Positions 45,201 to 54,425 of a stretch of 64,000 nucleotides of DNA are shown here, piece after piece. Each line of letters opens with the position of its first letter. The stretch's first letter is position 1. The stretch is taken from the NCBI GenBank assembly GCA_013176395.1, contig JABMLP010000013.1:1488001-1552000 (forward strand), given 5' to 3'. The position numbers were made by a program, and so were the translations under genes. The DNA is from Venturia oleaginea (Eukaryota; Ascomycota; Dothideomycetes; Venturiales; Venturiaceae). The notes under the pieces were generated by a model that worked only from the letters and a program-made list of their open reading frames with translations, made no database searches and was not told the DNA's origin.

Positions 45201-46635
45201 TTTTGTGTGGGAAGAGGAAGTGTCGGTGTTGGTGATGGCGGATGAAGTCTACTCTCCGTCCTCGATTCTTGTCTCTCACTGAAGGATCTTCGATGTATTG
45301 ATGGTATCTTTATTTTGTCTCCAAACTCAATAATGGCACGCTGACAGGGTTTGCTCGAATGGATTATGTTTGGCCATGAAAATATAAAAATGCAAACGCC
45401 AAAAGACTAGGTCGAGTAGACACGTCTTGATACACTCGAAGTCAAGGTTCGTGAATCCTCGTCAATGATTATCGCTAGAAAATTAGTGACTACAAGCAAG
45501 CTGCTAGGCATAGCTGCCTGATAAAAAGGGGCACATACCTCTACAAATTCTCAAGATATTTCCTCAATTCAACCTCAATAACATTATCTCTCTCCATCTC
45601 AAAGCATGGCGTAAAAACAAGGATCAAGGGAAAAGATTCGAGGACCTTCGAGAATATCAAGCAAAAAAAGTGGGCTGTAGCCAGCGAGGCAGTGCTTCTG
45701 CAGATTCCTTGTAGCCTAACCCAAACAGCACTAGAACAGAACCCAACAAGGCTGTGCATGAGACGGGAGCGGCCAGCAAAAAGCAAACACCCTTCGCCGT
45801 ACAGGAAGTCGGATGCTCTTACCGAATGCTGGAACTTAGCGATTGGAGTTTCGTGCATATTCCGAAACCATAGTCTTCAGTGACATGGCATGTCAATGTT
45901 GTCAGAAGATGTGTTTCGAGTTCGATGATTGCCTAGAGGTGGAAGGTGTATGCAAGGGCTGACTATCAAGTCGCAAAGAGAAGAAATATGACTGGTAGCG
46001 ATATTTCTGCCTCCCAAAGGTTTTACTAGTTCAGCATGTATTGGACCGAATTGCCCATGCCAACTCCATCGACAAAACAAAGGACCCAGAAAATCTCAAT
46101 ATTTGGTCCACTATCAAACGGAGAGAAGCTTGGAAATCCCTTCGTAATGTTCCTGCAATCTAGGCTTACAGCCGTGAGCCGGAGAGAAGAACAGGATTGA
46201 ATGATCGAAAGAAATTCAAGCAAAGCCTGCCACAAGGTTCATGTCAGAATAGGTATCTATAATTAGGTCCACTCGTCAGAGCGCAGAGGTCGAAAGCTAT
46301 CATAAGCCTCCAAGCTCCTTCTCGATATGAGGACGATCAGACTTCCAGAGTCGACCGTAGTCGCTCGAGTAAACCGTTGTATCTAATGTATCACCTCCCA
46401 GCCGAACGCCGCGCCCGCAAAGCAAGATTCCCAGAGTAGAGAGTGGATGACTGCAAAGGCAAAGAACCCGATTTTTGTCTAATCACTGACGCAGTCATGA
46501 GTTTGTGAAAGTATCCTGTGCCCCGTCCTGTATCCCATACACGCAGTTTAATTTCGTTATACCCTTGACAATTTAGACGTCGCTATCATGTCGTCGCAAC
46601 AGGAGATGGAGAAATGATGTGGTACTCTCCTCCAT
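45201..46635. other. Intergenic, no firmly supported gene
   Basis: About 1.4 kb. A minus-strand ORF at 45858..45541 (105 codons, ATG start, ending NVIEVELRKYLENL) has a faint resemblance to the C-terminus of F-box-like proteins but is too weak to call. Confidence 0.35.
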
Positions 46636-47562
46636 CTAGTGCACAGAGCTCAAAGTGCGTCCTCGAGCTGGCAGTTCGACGACAGGTTGCTGGCTGGTGC
46701 TGTTTGCCTCTGTGACGACTTCGTGCAAATATTCGCCCAATGACTCATGGCGAGCCAGCAGCTCCTTCTCTTGCCTGATACCGCTCTCAGCCAGCTTCGT
46801 TTCGGCCTGCTTGAGGACAGCCTGTACATCTATGCCTGCACGTACGGCATCTTCGATGGCTGTAGTGAGAGCCTTCTGTTCATCAACGATAGCCACGAAT
46901 GGGCGGAGGTACTCGTCGATGTATTTCTGTGGGAATCCTTCCTCAAGTGCATCCTTGATACCCATATTCAGCTTGTATCGATATGTTCCCGACGGTTTGC
47001 CCTCGATATCTTGGGTGATGTTTCGGTTGGTGTAGATGATGACGTTGATGCGCTGTGGCTTTCTTCGAGCAAGGTCAGGCTTGACACGTTCTCCATTCTC
47101 GCCCTCTCGCCTGCCCCAAAACTCAACGAAGGCAAATTCCTTCTCGTAGGTGGTTCCAAGGTCTTCGTAACCATCGAGCTTCTCTTCGTCACCTGGGCCA
47201 AGGCGCCAGACCATGCCGTAGACGCGGTCGTTGTCCTCACGCAAATCGTCAGTGCCAAAGAGAGGTCCTAGCCATGCGGCAGTGACAGGTGAGTATGGTG
47301 CAGCTGGTGCCTCGACAATGTTGGCGTAACCAAGGGAGTTGATCTGCCAGCGCCAGTGGCGGAGGCGGCCAAGTCCGAGAAAGTGGGCGTTCGGACATCG
47401 CTGTTGCATCTGATTTCGCCAGAGATTTGAGCCGTAGGCGAAGTAGAGGGTGTGGCCGTCTCGCGAAGGAGATGGAGTACGGGAGCGACTTGGTGTTGAG
47501 GGGCGCGGAACCTGCAGGCTCAGCGATTCTTGTGGCGCGGCATTACGAATGATGGAGTCCAT
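46636..47562 (-). CDS. Gamma-glutamylcyclotransferase-like protein
   Basis: A single-exon gene of 308 residues from the ATG at 47562; the TTG upstream is not credible. Residues 39-47 carry LYFAYGSNL, the diagnostic glycine loop of the GGCT/AIG2-like fold. GRLRHWRWQINSLGYANIV, RVYGMVWRLGPGDEEKLDG and YEDLGTTYEKEFAFV follow; the Glu near the YED motif is the likely catalytic acid/base. The family forms 5-oxoproline from gamma-glutamyl peptides in glutathione turnover. The C-terminal third (about 225-308) is a helical extension (KALTTAIEDAVRAGIDVQAV) found in fungal members. The first 35 residues are Ser/Pro/Arg-rich and disordered. Cytosolic location is inferred from the absence of a signal. 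Confidence 0.88.
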   Translation of the reverse strand: MDSIIRNAAPQESLSLQVPRPSTPSRSRTPSPSRDGHTLYFAYGSNLWRNQMQQRCPNAHFLGLGRLRHWRWQINSLGYANIVEAPAAPYSPVTAAWLGPLFGTDDLREDNDRVYGMVWRLGPGDEEKLDGYEDLGTTYEKEFAFVEFWGRREGENGERVKPDLARRKPQRINVIIYTNRNITQDIEGKPSGTYRYKLNMGIKDALEEGFPQKYIDEYLRPFVAIVDEQKALTTAIEDAVRAGIDVQAVLKQAETKLAESGIRQEKELLARHESLGEYLHEVVTEANSTSQQPVVELPARGRTLSSVH

Positions 47563-47993
47563 TTTGAAGTATGTGGTAGGAGCGGTTGTAGGTAGAATTT
47601 CAGGCAAGTATTATGGTTCTAGTGTGATGTGTCTGGCTTCGTGTTACAGTGCTGACTGCCGAGTCGTCTGACAGTGGTTGTGAGGGCTGTCGGTTCGGTT
47701 CGAGGGCTGTGGTTGATGAAGAGAGTACAAAGCAGAGCCAAGTCTCATAGGAGAGACGAGGTCTATCACTTGATAGGGGCTGTTTCCTCTCTTCACCAAT
47801 TGATACTTCACGAGCTCCAAGATGTCAGGGTTGGGCAAGGAGCTTCAGCCACCACTATGTCAGAGTATCTTAGCGTTTCTATATTAAGGCAGGCTAAGCC
47901 TCAATCTCCCTATCACCACACAATCAAAAAGCCTCCTATTGTGATGCCAAGGTTATACATCAACGGCCAAGGACTCGGATAACACAACAAAAA
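47563..47993. other. Intergenic between two minus-strand genes
   Basis: About 430 bases with the 3' end of the dehydrogenase gene upstream on the map and the GGCT promoter. No further feature. Confidence 0.35.
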
Positions 47994-48986
47994 CTACCAA
48001 GCGCCAACAATACCCGCGATAGGAATATCAATACCTGTCGTATAACTCGCCGTGTCCGACAAAAGATAAACATAAGCACCACCAAGCTCCTGAGGCATCG
48101 CCAAACGAGGCATCCCTCCATAGCATTCCATCTTCAAATCCCAGTCCTGTCATCCTCGTTAGCATACGCACAGCTTCGCCTCAACTCGGCATCAACTTAC
48201 AGGTGCTTTCTCAACATAATAAGTCATAGCCGTCCTCACAAACCCAGGACTAATCGAGTTCACTCGAATCCCATGTTTCGCCCACTCCATGGCAAGCGTG
48301 TGTGTCATGTTCCTCACCGCACCCTTCGTTCCACCGTATGGTGCACTTGGGGCGGCGCGGTTGGGTCGATACGATGTCATTGATGCTGTGAACACGATGC
48401 TGCCCTTAATCCCTAATTTTATGAATTTGCGAGCTGCGATTTGGGCGCAGGCGAATGCACCAAAGACATTGAGGTTGAAAAGCTTGAGAACTTCTTCTCG
48501 TGAAAAATCGAGGGCGGGTTGGTGTTTTGTCATTCCAGCGTTCGCTACCATGCCGTCCAGCCTTCCTTCTGTCTCAATGATTTTGTCGAGGGCTGCTTCG
48601 ATGGAGGCATCGCTAGTCACGTCTGTTTGGAGCCATTGGAGATTTGGATGTTTTTTTGCGAGGAGGGTGAAGTCTTCGCCAGGCTCCATGAGGTCAAGAG
48701 AGAAGAGCTTTGACACGGCATTTTCGAGACAGACTTGAGCTACTCCGAGACCAATTCCTCGATTTGCGCCAGTTATGGCGATGACTTTGTTTTTGAGACT
48801 TATGGTCCAGGACTGGTTTGGCGAGGGCTCGGTGTTGAGACATGGCATTGGTGATTCGACGAGTTGTAGCACGGGTGGTGCTGGGCCATCTAGGATTTGT
48901 TGTGATGAATAGTCATCCCCATTTGAAGACGCTGTATCTGCTACAATTGAAGGCTCAAATGAAACTTGTTGGAGCGATGGAGTCAT
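47994..48986 (-). CDS. Short-chain dehydrogenase/reductase, sugar-alcohol dehydrogenase-like
   Basis: Two exons (48986..48201 and 48146..47994) encode 312 residues. The 54-nt intron has a GTAAGT donor, a CTAAC branch site and a GACAG acceptor, in phase 0. The cofactor motif TGANRGIG is at residues 72-79, NAG at 149-151, and the catalytic YGGTK at 217-221 with a Ser 12-15 residues before it. The second exon supplies the usual SDR C-terminus, PQELGGAYVYLLSDTASYTT followed by GIDIPIAGIVGAW. The closest match in style is the fungal Sou1/D-arabinitol or L-xylulose reductase group, which uses NADP(H) on ketoses and polyols; the substrate is inferred. An unusual 60-residue polar N-terminal extension precedes the Rossmann fold. 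Confidence 0.9.
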
Positions 48987-49983
48987 TCTAGAGAAGAAAT
49001 GGCGTCAAAGAATTATAACTGCCAGTACAAGACGGAAAGAATTGTAGGATTGCAAATTCATGTCTGGAGAGAAGAGGAATATATACTTGCTCGCTCGTAC
49101 ATGTACGATCAATAACTATCACGACTGCTATCGCTCAAACCAAAGATACTGTGAATGCGGCGGGGGCGAACGGCACTTCTCGGTGTGGATACGGATGTGG
49201 TACGTTTCGAGGCACTTCATCTGCGATCATACAGTTCGTGAGCTGCTCCGTGGTTTGATTCGTGAAGGATTGGCTGCGGTGCGACCGCGTTTTTGCGGAC
49301 AACCTATGTACTAAGGTTACTAAGCCTTATGCCCCGACTCGAGGCACATATCGGACCTAAATTTCCAGCCAACTCCACTCGATCAGCAAACACTTCCCCG
49401 CAACAATACAAAATTTGGCCACAAAGGGAGTCTATCAGAGGCAAGCTAGTACGGCTTCGTGTTTGAAATTGTTGAGTTGATCCGAGATGGCGTTTTTGGT
49501 CCCGCTTTCTCTGAGGTATCTCCTCGGAATGACTGATCATGAACGAGGAGTGAATCCAGGAACCGTTATGCTGGTAGCAACTTTCATCACTTTCATCACA
49601 TGGTGTTAGGGGGTTGCCTTTTACTACCCATCGCTCCTTCTTCTGCTTCGTTTTGGTCGATATAAAACCATGTCCACAACCATACCAGACACTGATTACT
49701 GAACCGGGAACAGGTCCTTTCGGAACAACTTCAGTGATCACCTCGAGATGATATCGATGCTCTCCATAGATATAGAGGGGGATCGCAAGGAGGGTCTAAA
49801 CAGGAGTAATGCCTCCAATAACATCAGAGACCTTCCTCGGACCTCATTTTGCAACCTAACCATAAAGAATATCTAAACAGGGTCAATTTGAGACCGTTGA
49901 GGGACCTGCGCATGACGAAGAGGACCACTTACACGAGAATTCGAGGAACACAAGTTTCTTGATAGTCGTCATGCCAATCATGA

Positions 49984-50269
49984 TCCAGCTGCACATGCAT
50001 TGCCAGAATGTACTGCGCCATGCATTGACTTGACTCGGCCACGCCCTGCCACTACATGGACTCGGACATGTACGTATTGCATTCCCTTATCATTTTTCCT
50101 CTCAATCTCGTCTTATTACCGTGTCATTTTAGCCAAAGTCTATTCGATGATGTATTTTCGAGGTCTCGGCCATGTATAACCCGATGTTACACACTAGAAC
50201 ATGCGTAATGCATGTCCGAGTATGTCAATGCATGGGGCAGTACATTTTGGCAATGCATATGCAGCTGGA
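49984..50269. mobile_element. MITE-like element with 46-bp terminal inverted repeats
   Basis: The left end (49984..50029) begins TCCAGCTGCACATGCATTGC. The right end (50224..50269), read on the other strand, begins TCCAGCTGCATATGCATTGC. The 46-bp arms differ at only three positions. A second, inner inverted pair of 11 bases (ACTCGGACATG, 50060..50070 and 50211..50221) extends the symmetry. The centre of about 140 bases has no ORF of note. The 286-bp length, long inverted ends and lack of coding capacity fit a miniature inverted-repeat transposable element. A dinucleotide GA flanks both ends, but the target-site duplication is uncertain. The high arm identity suggests recent activity. Confidence 0.85.
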
Positions 50270-51994
50270 GACTTTAGCCGCATGAATATCTCTAAGCTCT
50301 ATCTCAACATTCATCAACAAGATAATTGCTGAGAAAGTCGGCGTTTGTGTACCGACCTGCCAAAAATGAGCATTTTCTCCCTAACGTATACGGAGACTTC
50401 CAAAGATCCGTCCCTACAAAACAGCCAGCACTATGGCGCCGCTTCGATTCGCTAGCCGTGGCTCCGAGAAAAGGAGGCCAGGAACTGATAAGACCAACAC
50501 GAATGCAGAGAGCAGGAGACGAACTGGATCCGAGATCGTCGCACAGAGCAAGCATCCGATGATACCTCAGACCTCAGGACCGTCTGGGGTGAAGCCCAAT
50601 TGTTCTATCTCAAGTAAGAATGATGGAGGAGAGAAGAGCTGGGCGATGAGGAACGTGATGGTAAGGATTCAAAGTTGCGCGAAGGCGATCGCGAGCACTG
50701 CAAATTGTGAGTAACATCTCTGAAGAACTCTGTGCCGTTTACTTACCGAGGATAGTCAGGAAGGAGTCATCGGTGCAAGTGATTGACAAGGGAGACATCC
50801 TTGTAATCGACTTTCGGGCTGCAACTATACAAGAATATATGATGAATTTCTAGTAAGTTCATTTTTGGCCACCTCAGTCTGTGCAGCGCCCCTTCAGCTC
50901 GTCCAGGACATCGAGATTCTACGTCAGCTCGCATGCCTTTTACTCTCAGGAAGCGAACAATTTACATCTTTAGATGAGGTATCGATGTTGTACAGCGCAT
51001 GACGAACAAATGCTATCTCCCATCCAAAAAAGACAGCCAGAAGAAGGCCCAAGCCAAGAATAGATAGCTACAAGCCAAAAGACCCATAGCCAGGTCATGT
51101 TCGTGGCGTCCACTTCTGCAACAATGCCAGGGATATTCGCTCTACCGGTCTGTGAGACCAACTAAAAGGCCAAGGCCGCGGTCTTCTGGTATACATGTTA
51201 CATATCTCCGAGAATGGCAAAATTGGCTGATTCGAACATGGAAAACCCGAGGCCTTGTAGCACCCGAGCCCTTCCCTATAAGATATACGTAGGAGTGAGC
51301 AGCACCACACCATATCGTCTCGGCAAGCACTATGAAAATTGGGTAATAGGTGTTGCTCAAAGACAGGTTCATCTCCATGTTAAAATTAATGCCATCGAAA
51401 CCAGAAATACAGATCTTATTCCAAGTTTCCGAGCAACCGCCGACACGAATATTCATCAGGTCACTCGAAGGGAAATCTTGGACATCTCGTTGGCGTACAC
51501 ATGGTGCGTGATGGCGGAAATGGAATTTTGGCAATGGAATGTTCGCCTCGGTGAGCATTGTTCTGTCAAGGACAGCTGTCTTGATATACATGCATCTTTG
51601 GACACTTCTATCAATAATCAATCGGCACTCATCTCTAACCTGGCGTCCGAATTGGAAACTTAATGAGACGGGATCCGTGTGGGTGGTCAGCAGCGTGGCA
51701 AAGCTGCCCCCATTGCGTCAAGTCGAGCGAGAGTCGCGCGCAGGTGAGAACTGCTCAACCGGCGTCAACGACAGAGGAAGTCGTATATTCAGGGTCTGGC
51801 GATTTGGAGGCTTCAAGTCTACATACCAGTCACAGCTGCGGTATTGAGATCTCTCTAATAAGCAGTGAGCAACCATTTCAATGCGGAGTTTGTGGGGTCC
51901 AGGTCCAAAGTCACATTGGCTCCAGCAATTCAGTGTCCACTCGATCTCCAGAAAAGATAATATCTTCTTGCAACTCAGATATCTTCTGACTAAA

Positions 51995-52063
51995 GATCGA
52001 TAACGATAAATTTCTGGCGACTTGAAGAAATGAACTCTCTAGAAATGTATCCATATTTATCTC
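51995..52063. repeat. Short palindromic element, copy F
   Basis: GATAACGATAAATTTCTGGC on the left faces AGAAATGTATCC on the right (GGATACATTTCT on the other strand). The downstream flank, about 52051..52120, also shows similarity to the flank of copy A, ending with GCCACTGTG in both. Confidence 0.5.
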
Positions 52064-52490
52064 AGGTTGCAAGTAATGATAAAAATTCATTTCAAGGGCA
52101 ATGAATTGATGAAGCCACTGTGAGGTGAACAGGTCTGCTAATGCACCCCACAAAGCCTTGTTAGCCTAGTGCAGGTCAGCCTTTTGCCGGTACTCATAGC
52201 ATTCATTTTTGGCCCAAAGCTTCTTCTTAGCAATGATGGAAATTAGAAACCTTTCTTGAGAAAATTGTGAAGGTATCGACCAGTCCTGCGGAATGGGAAG
52301 GATGTCCATCTAGGAATCTCAAATCACGTAGCTTGGACATCGTTTCCATGCGATTACTCCTGCGAATGGCGTTCCTTCATCCAGTATCAGACTTCACAAC
52401 AGTTGAGCTCTGTGTTCATGGCGACCTCCGTAGATATGATGGACAGAATCGAGAGGCGATCTTCCAACGAAAGCAAGTATCCTGTCTCCC

Positions 52491-53162
52491 TCATTGAGTC
52501 ACGACCTCGAGATCAAACCTGGTATCATTGGGAAGACCCAACATCCCAGCAGCTTCCGATTGAAGCTCAGCCGGCATATAGTGAAAGGAGTTATTGTCAA
52601 TTTTGTACTGCGACATCCATCTCGGAGTATCGGCCCAGCGCAAAGCTATTGAGATCTTGCTTGACCGACCAAGAACAACGTCAGACGCCGCTCCTGCCAA
52701 GACAGCTCTTCTCAAAAGCTCATTATTAACATCTCTCAAGATTTCTCAAGCACCAACGTAGTTGTCCCGGCTACCGGCGAGAACAGCAACTTCACAGTCC
52801 GGGTGTAGATATTGAAATTGCAGCGCATTCAGGGAGTTGTTTCCACCCTCATAGTTTAATTTCTCGCGATGCCGAGAAATTTTGATCAACAGCCTACGAG
52901 GCGAAGGAGCGTTCGTCATTCCGAGAAGCAGACTGAAGTGAGAAATGTGTCTACTTCGAACCTCAAAACTGGTGGTTCCGTAATAGACTCCAAGAAAATC
53001 GTTCCTCATCTGTGAACAGGTGTGTAGTAACAGGCTGGAACCATCATAAAGGCCACGTGGATAGACGGCTACTTTTGGCGATGTGAAGCAAGTGTATATT
53101 AAGCGAATCTTGGAGGTGACCACTGTATGCTGGTATATCTTATTGCGCAGTTCTGACGACCG
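52491..53162 (-). pseudogene. Decayed 2EXR/F-box-like gene with an internal stop
   Basis: One frame runs from 53162 to 52491 and is interrupted by a single TGA near 52746. The 5' part begins SSELRNKIYQHTVV, the family's opening helix, but it follows a stop and has no ATG. It continues with SSLLLHTCSQMRNDFLGVYY, typical of these proteins ('all that hangs on: C-x-Q-M-R-x-x-x'). After the TGA the frame continues for more than 80 codons (EILRDVNNELLRRAVLAG...). Missing start and an internal stop point to a pseudogene. The TGA could derive from CGA by a C-to-T change. Confidence 0.6.
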
Positions 53163-53375
53163 TTAGCATGCTATCTATTCCCAAAGATAGCAGCGAGGAT
53201 CAGCGGAGTACTCCAACGAAGTCACAGTTCGTTGAAACAAAAGAAGGAGCTCGCCAGAGACTGAGTGACCAGTCGACAGGATGTGGAGACAGTACTGCAG
53301 AAACTAGCCCCGTGTTGTCTGGTTGCAGCAGGTAACCTTAAACATCCTACCTGTCCTCGATGGTTTAGTATAGTC

Positions 53376-53766
53376 TCATGAGCATGGTCTATTCATCCAT
53401 TCGGCCAACTCTGTAAGAACCTCTGCCGTGCTCCATTGCTGATCTGTCAAGATTCCTACCAAAGCCAAGACAGAGGCCCAACTAACGGCTCTAGCTAGTA
53501 AGAAAAGCACCAAGGATTTCGACATAATCGGCTGCGATAGCATCAAGGAAAGCTTTATGAAGCGTTGAAGCATCCACCTACCGGCAGGCAACCTCATAAA
53601 AGGCAACGTAGCATTCTCAGCAGCGCCTCGAGCTTTTTTCTTGGTCCTCGTAGATTTCTCCCTAGCGGATCCTTCCACAGCCCCTTGTGCAACCTCTCAT
53701 GGCGCAATTGTACCACATTCAGATGGTTTCTTAATTGGAGACACTTTCCGACGGCTTTTCTTCTTC
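53376..53766 (-). pseudogene. Possible gene remnant with Lys/Arg-rich segment
   Basis: After a TTTACAG acceptor at 53767 one frame reads KKKSRRKVSPIKKPSECG, meets TGA, and continues with SAREKSTRTKKKARGAAEN. A GTAGGT donor follows RLPAG. The basic stretches resemble a nuclear protein fragment. No homology is recognised and no start is seen, so this may be chance or a broken gene. Confidence 0.22.
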
Positions 53767-54425
53767 CTGTAAACGAAGGAATTAGCTAGTCAAGGTGAGG
53801 ACATGACATGCTGCGGCATAAGGTCTGTTCCTATGCTGCCTGCTTGGCCTCAGAAGGATGGATGGGTTGGACGAACGGAACGAGGATAAGTGTGATGGAT
53901 AATGAAGTTGTTGGGTGATGATGGATGGAGGGCGAGGTTTTGGGAGTTGATGATCCTCATTGTGAAATAGGGGTCCATAACGGCGCGCTCTGTTTCCCAA
54001 AAGGGAAGTCCGTGCTGTACTCCAACAATAATTATTTCTTCTAAAATGGAACATCTTAGAGGGAAAACACGGTGATCGGGAGAGAGGGTACCCCCACCGA
54101 GCCTAATCCCTCTTGAACTGGTTGCGTCGCCCAATGTGAGATTTCGAGGGTCTTCCCGGTACAACACGACAATCGCGATGATCTTGATGTGGCTCCTAAG
54201 AACTAAGAAGTGATAATACAGGACATTGAGTGGAGATAGAAATACGCGCAAAGAATGTTGCTGAGCTACATCATCTTGATCTACAGGGCTTGATAAAATG
54301 TAATCCTTGCATCCTGCCGCTCCTCTTAGGCTGAAGAATTGGAGAGTACATAATGACACAGAGCGCGACAATAAGGGCCACCATCCCCCCCTCGCCTCAT
54401 CGATGCTCATACTATACATTACACC
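53767..54425. other. Intergenic, upstream of the DUF3431 gene
   Basis: About 660 bases. A minus-strand ORF (54419..53850, 189 codons, ATG start) begins only 7 bases from the DUF3431 start codon and matches nothing I know; I regard it as chance within a promoter. Confidence 0.35.

Larger units (their letters stand above)
48987..52490. other. Gene-poor island with a MITE and a palindromic element
   Basis: About 3.5 kb without a convincing gene. The longest ORFs (51214..51663 plus, 51142..51621 minus) overlap on opposite strands and match nothing I know. The MITE at 49984..50269 and element F are listed separately. Confidence 0.45.

Noticed and set aside
49304..49741. 145-codon minus-strand ORF containing YGCGHGF
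   Set aside because: It starts at GTG, and no family or splice structure supports it.
51142..51663. Overlapping ORFs of about 150 codons on both strands
   Set aside because: They mirror each other, lack family features and lie in a region rich in decayed sequence; at most one could be real.
53850..54419. 189-codon minus-strand ORF
   Set aside because: It starts 7 bases from the divergent DUF3431 start codon, has no recognisable domain and lies where a promoter is expected.
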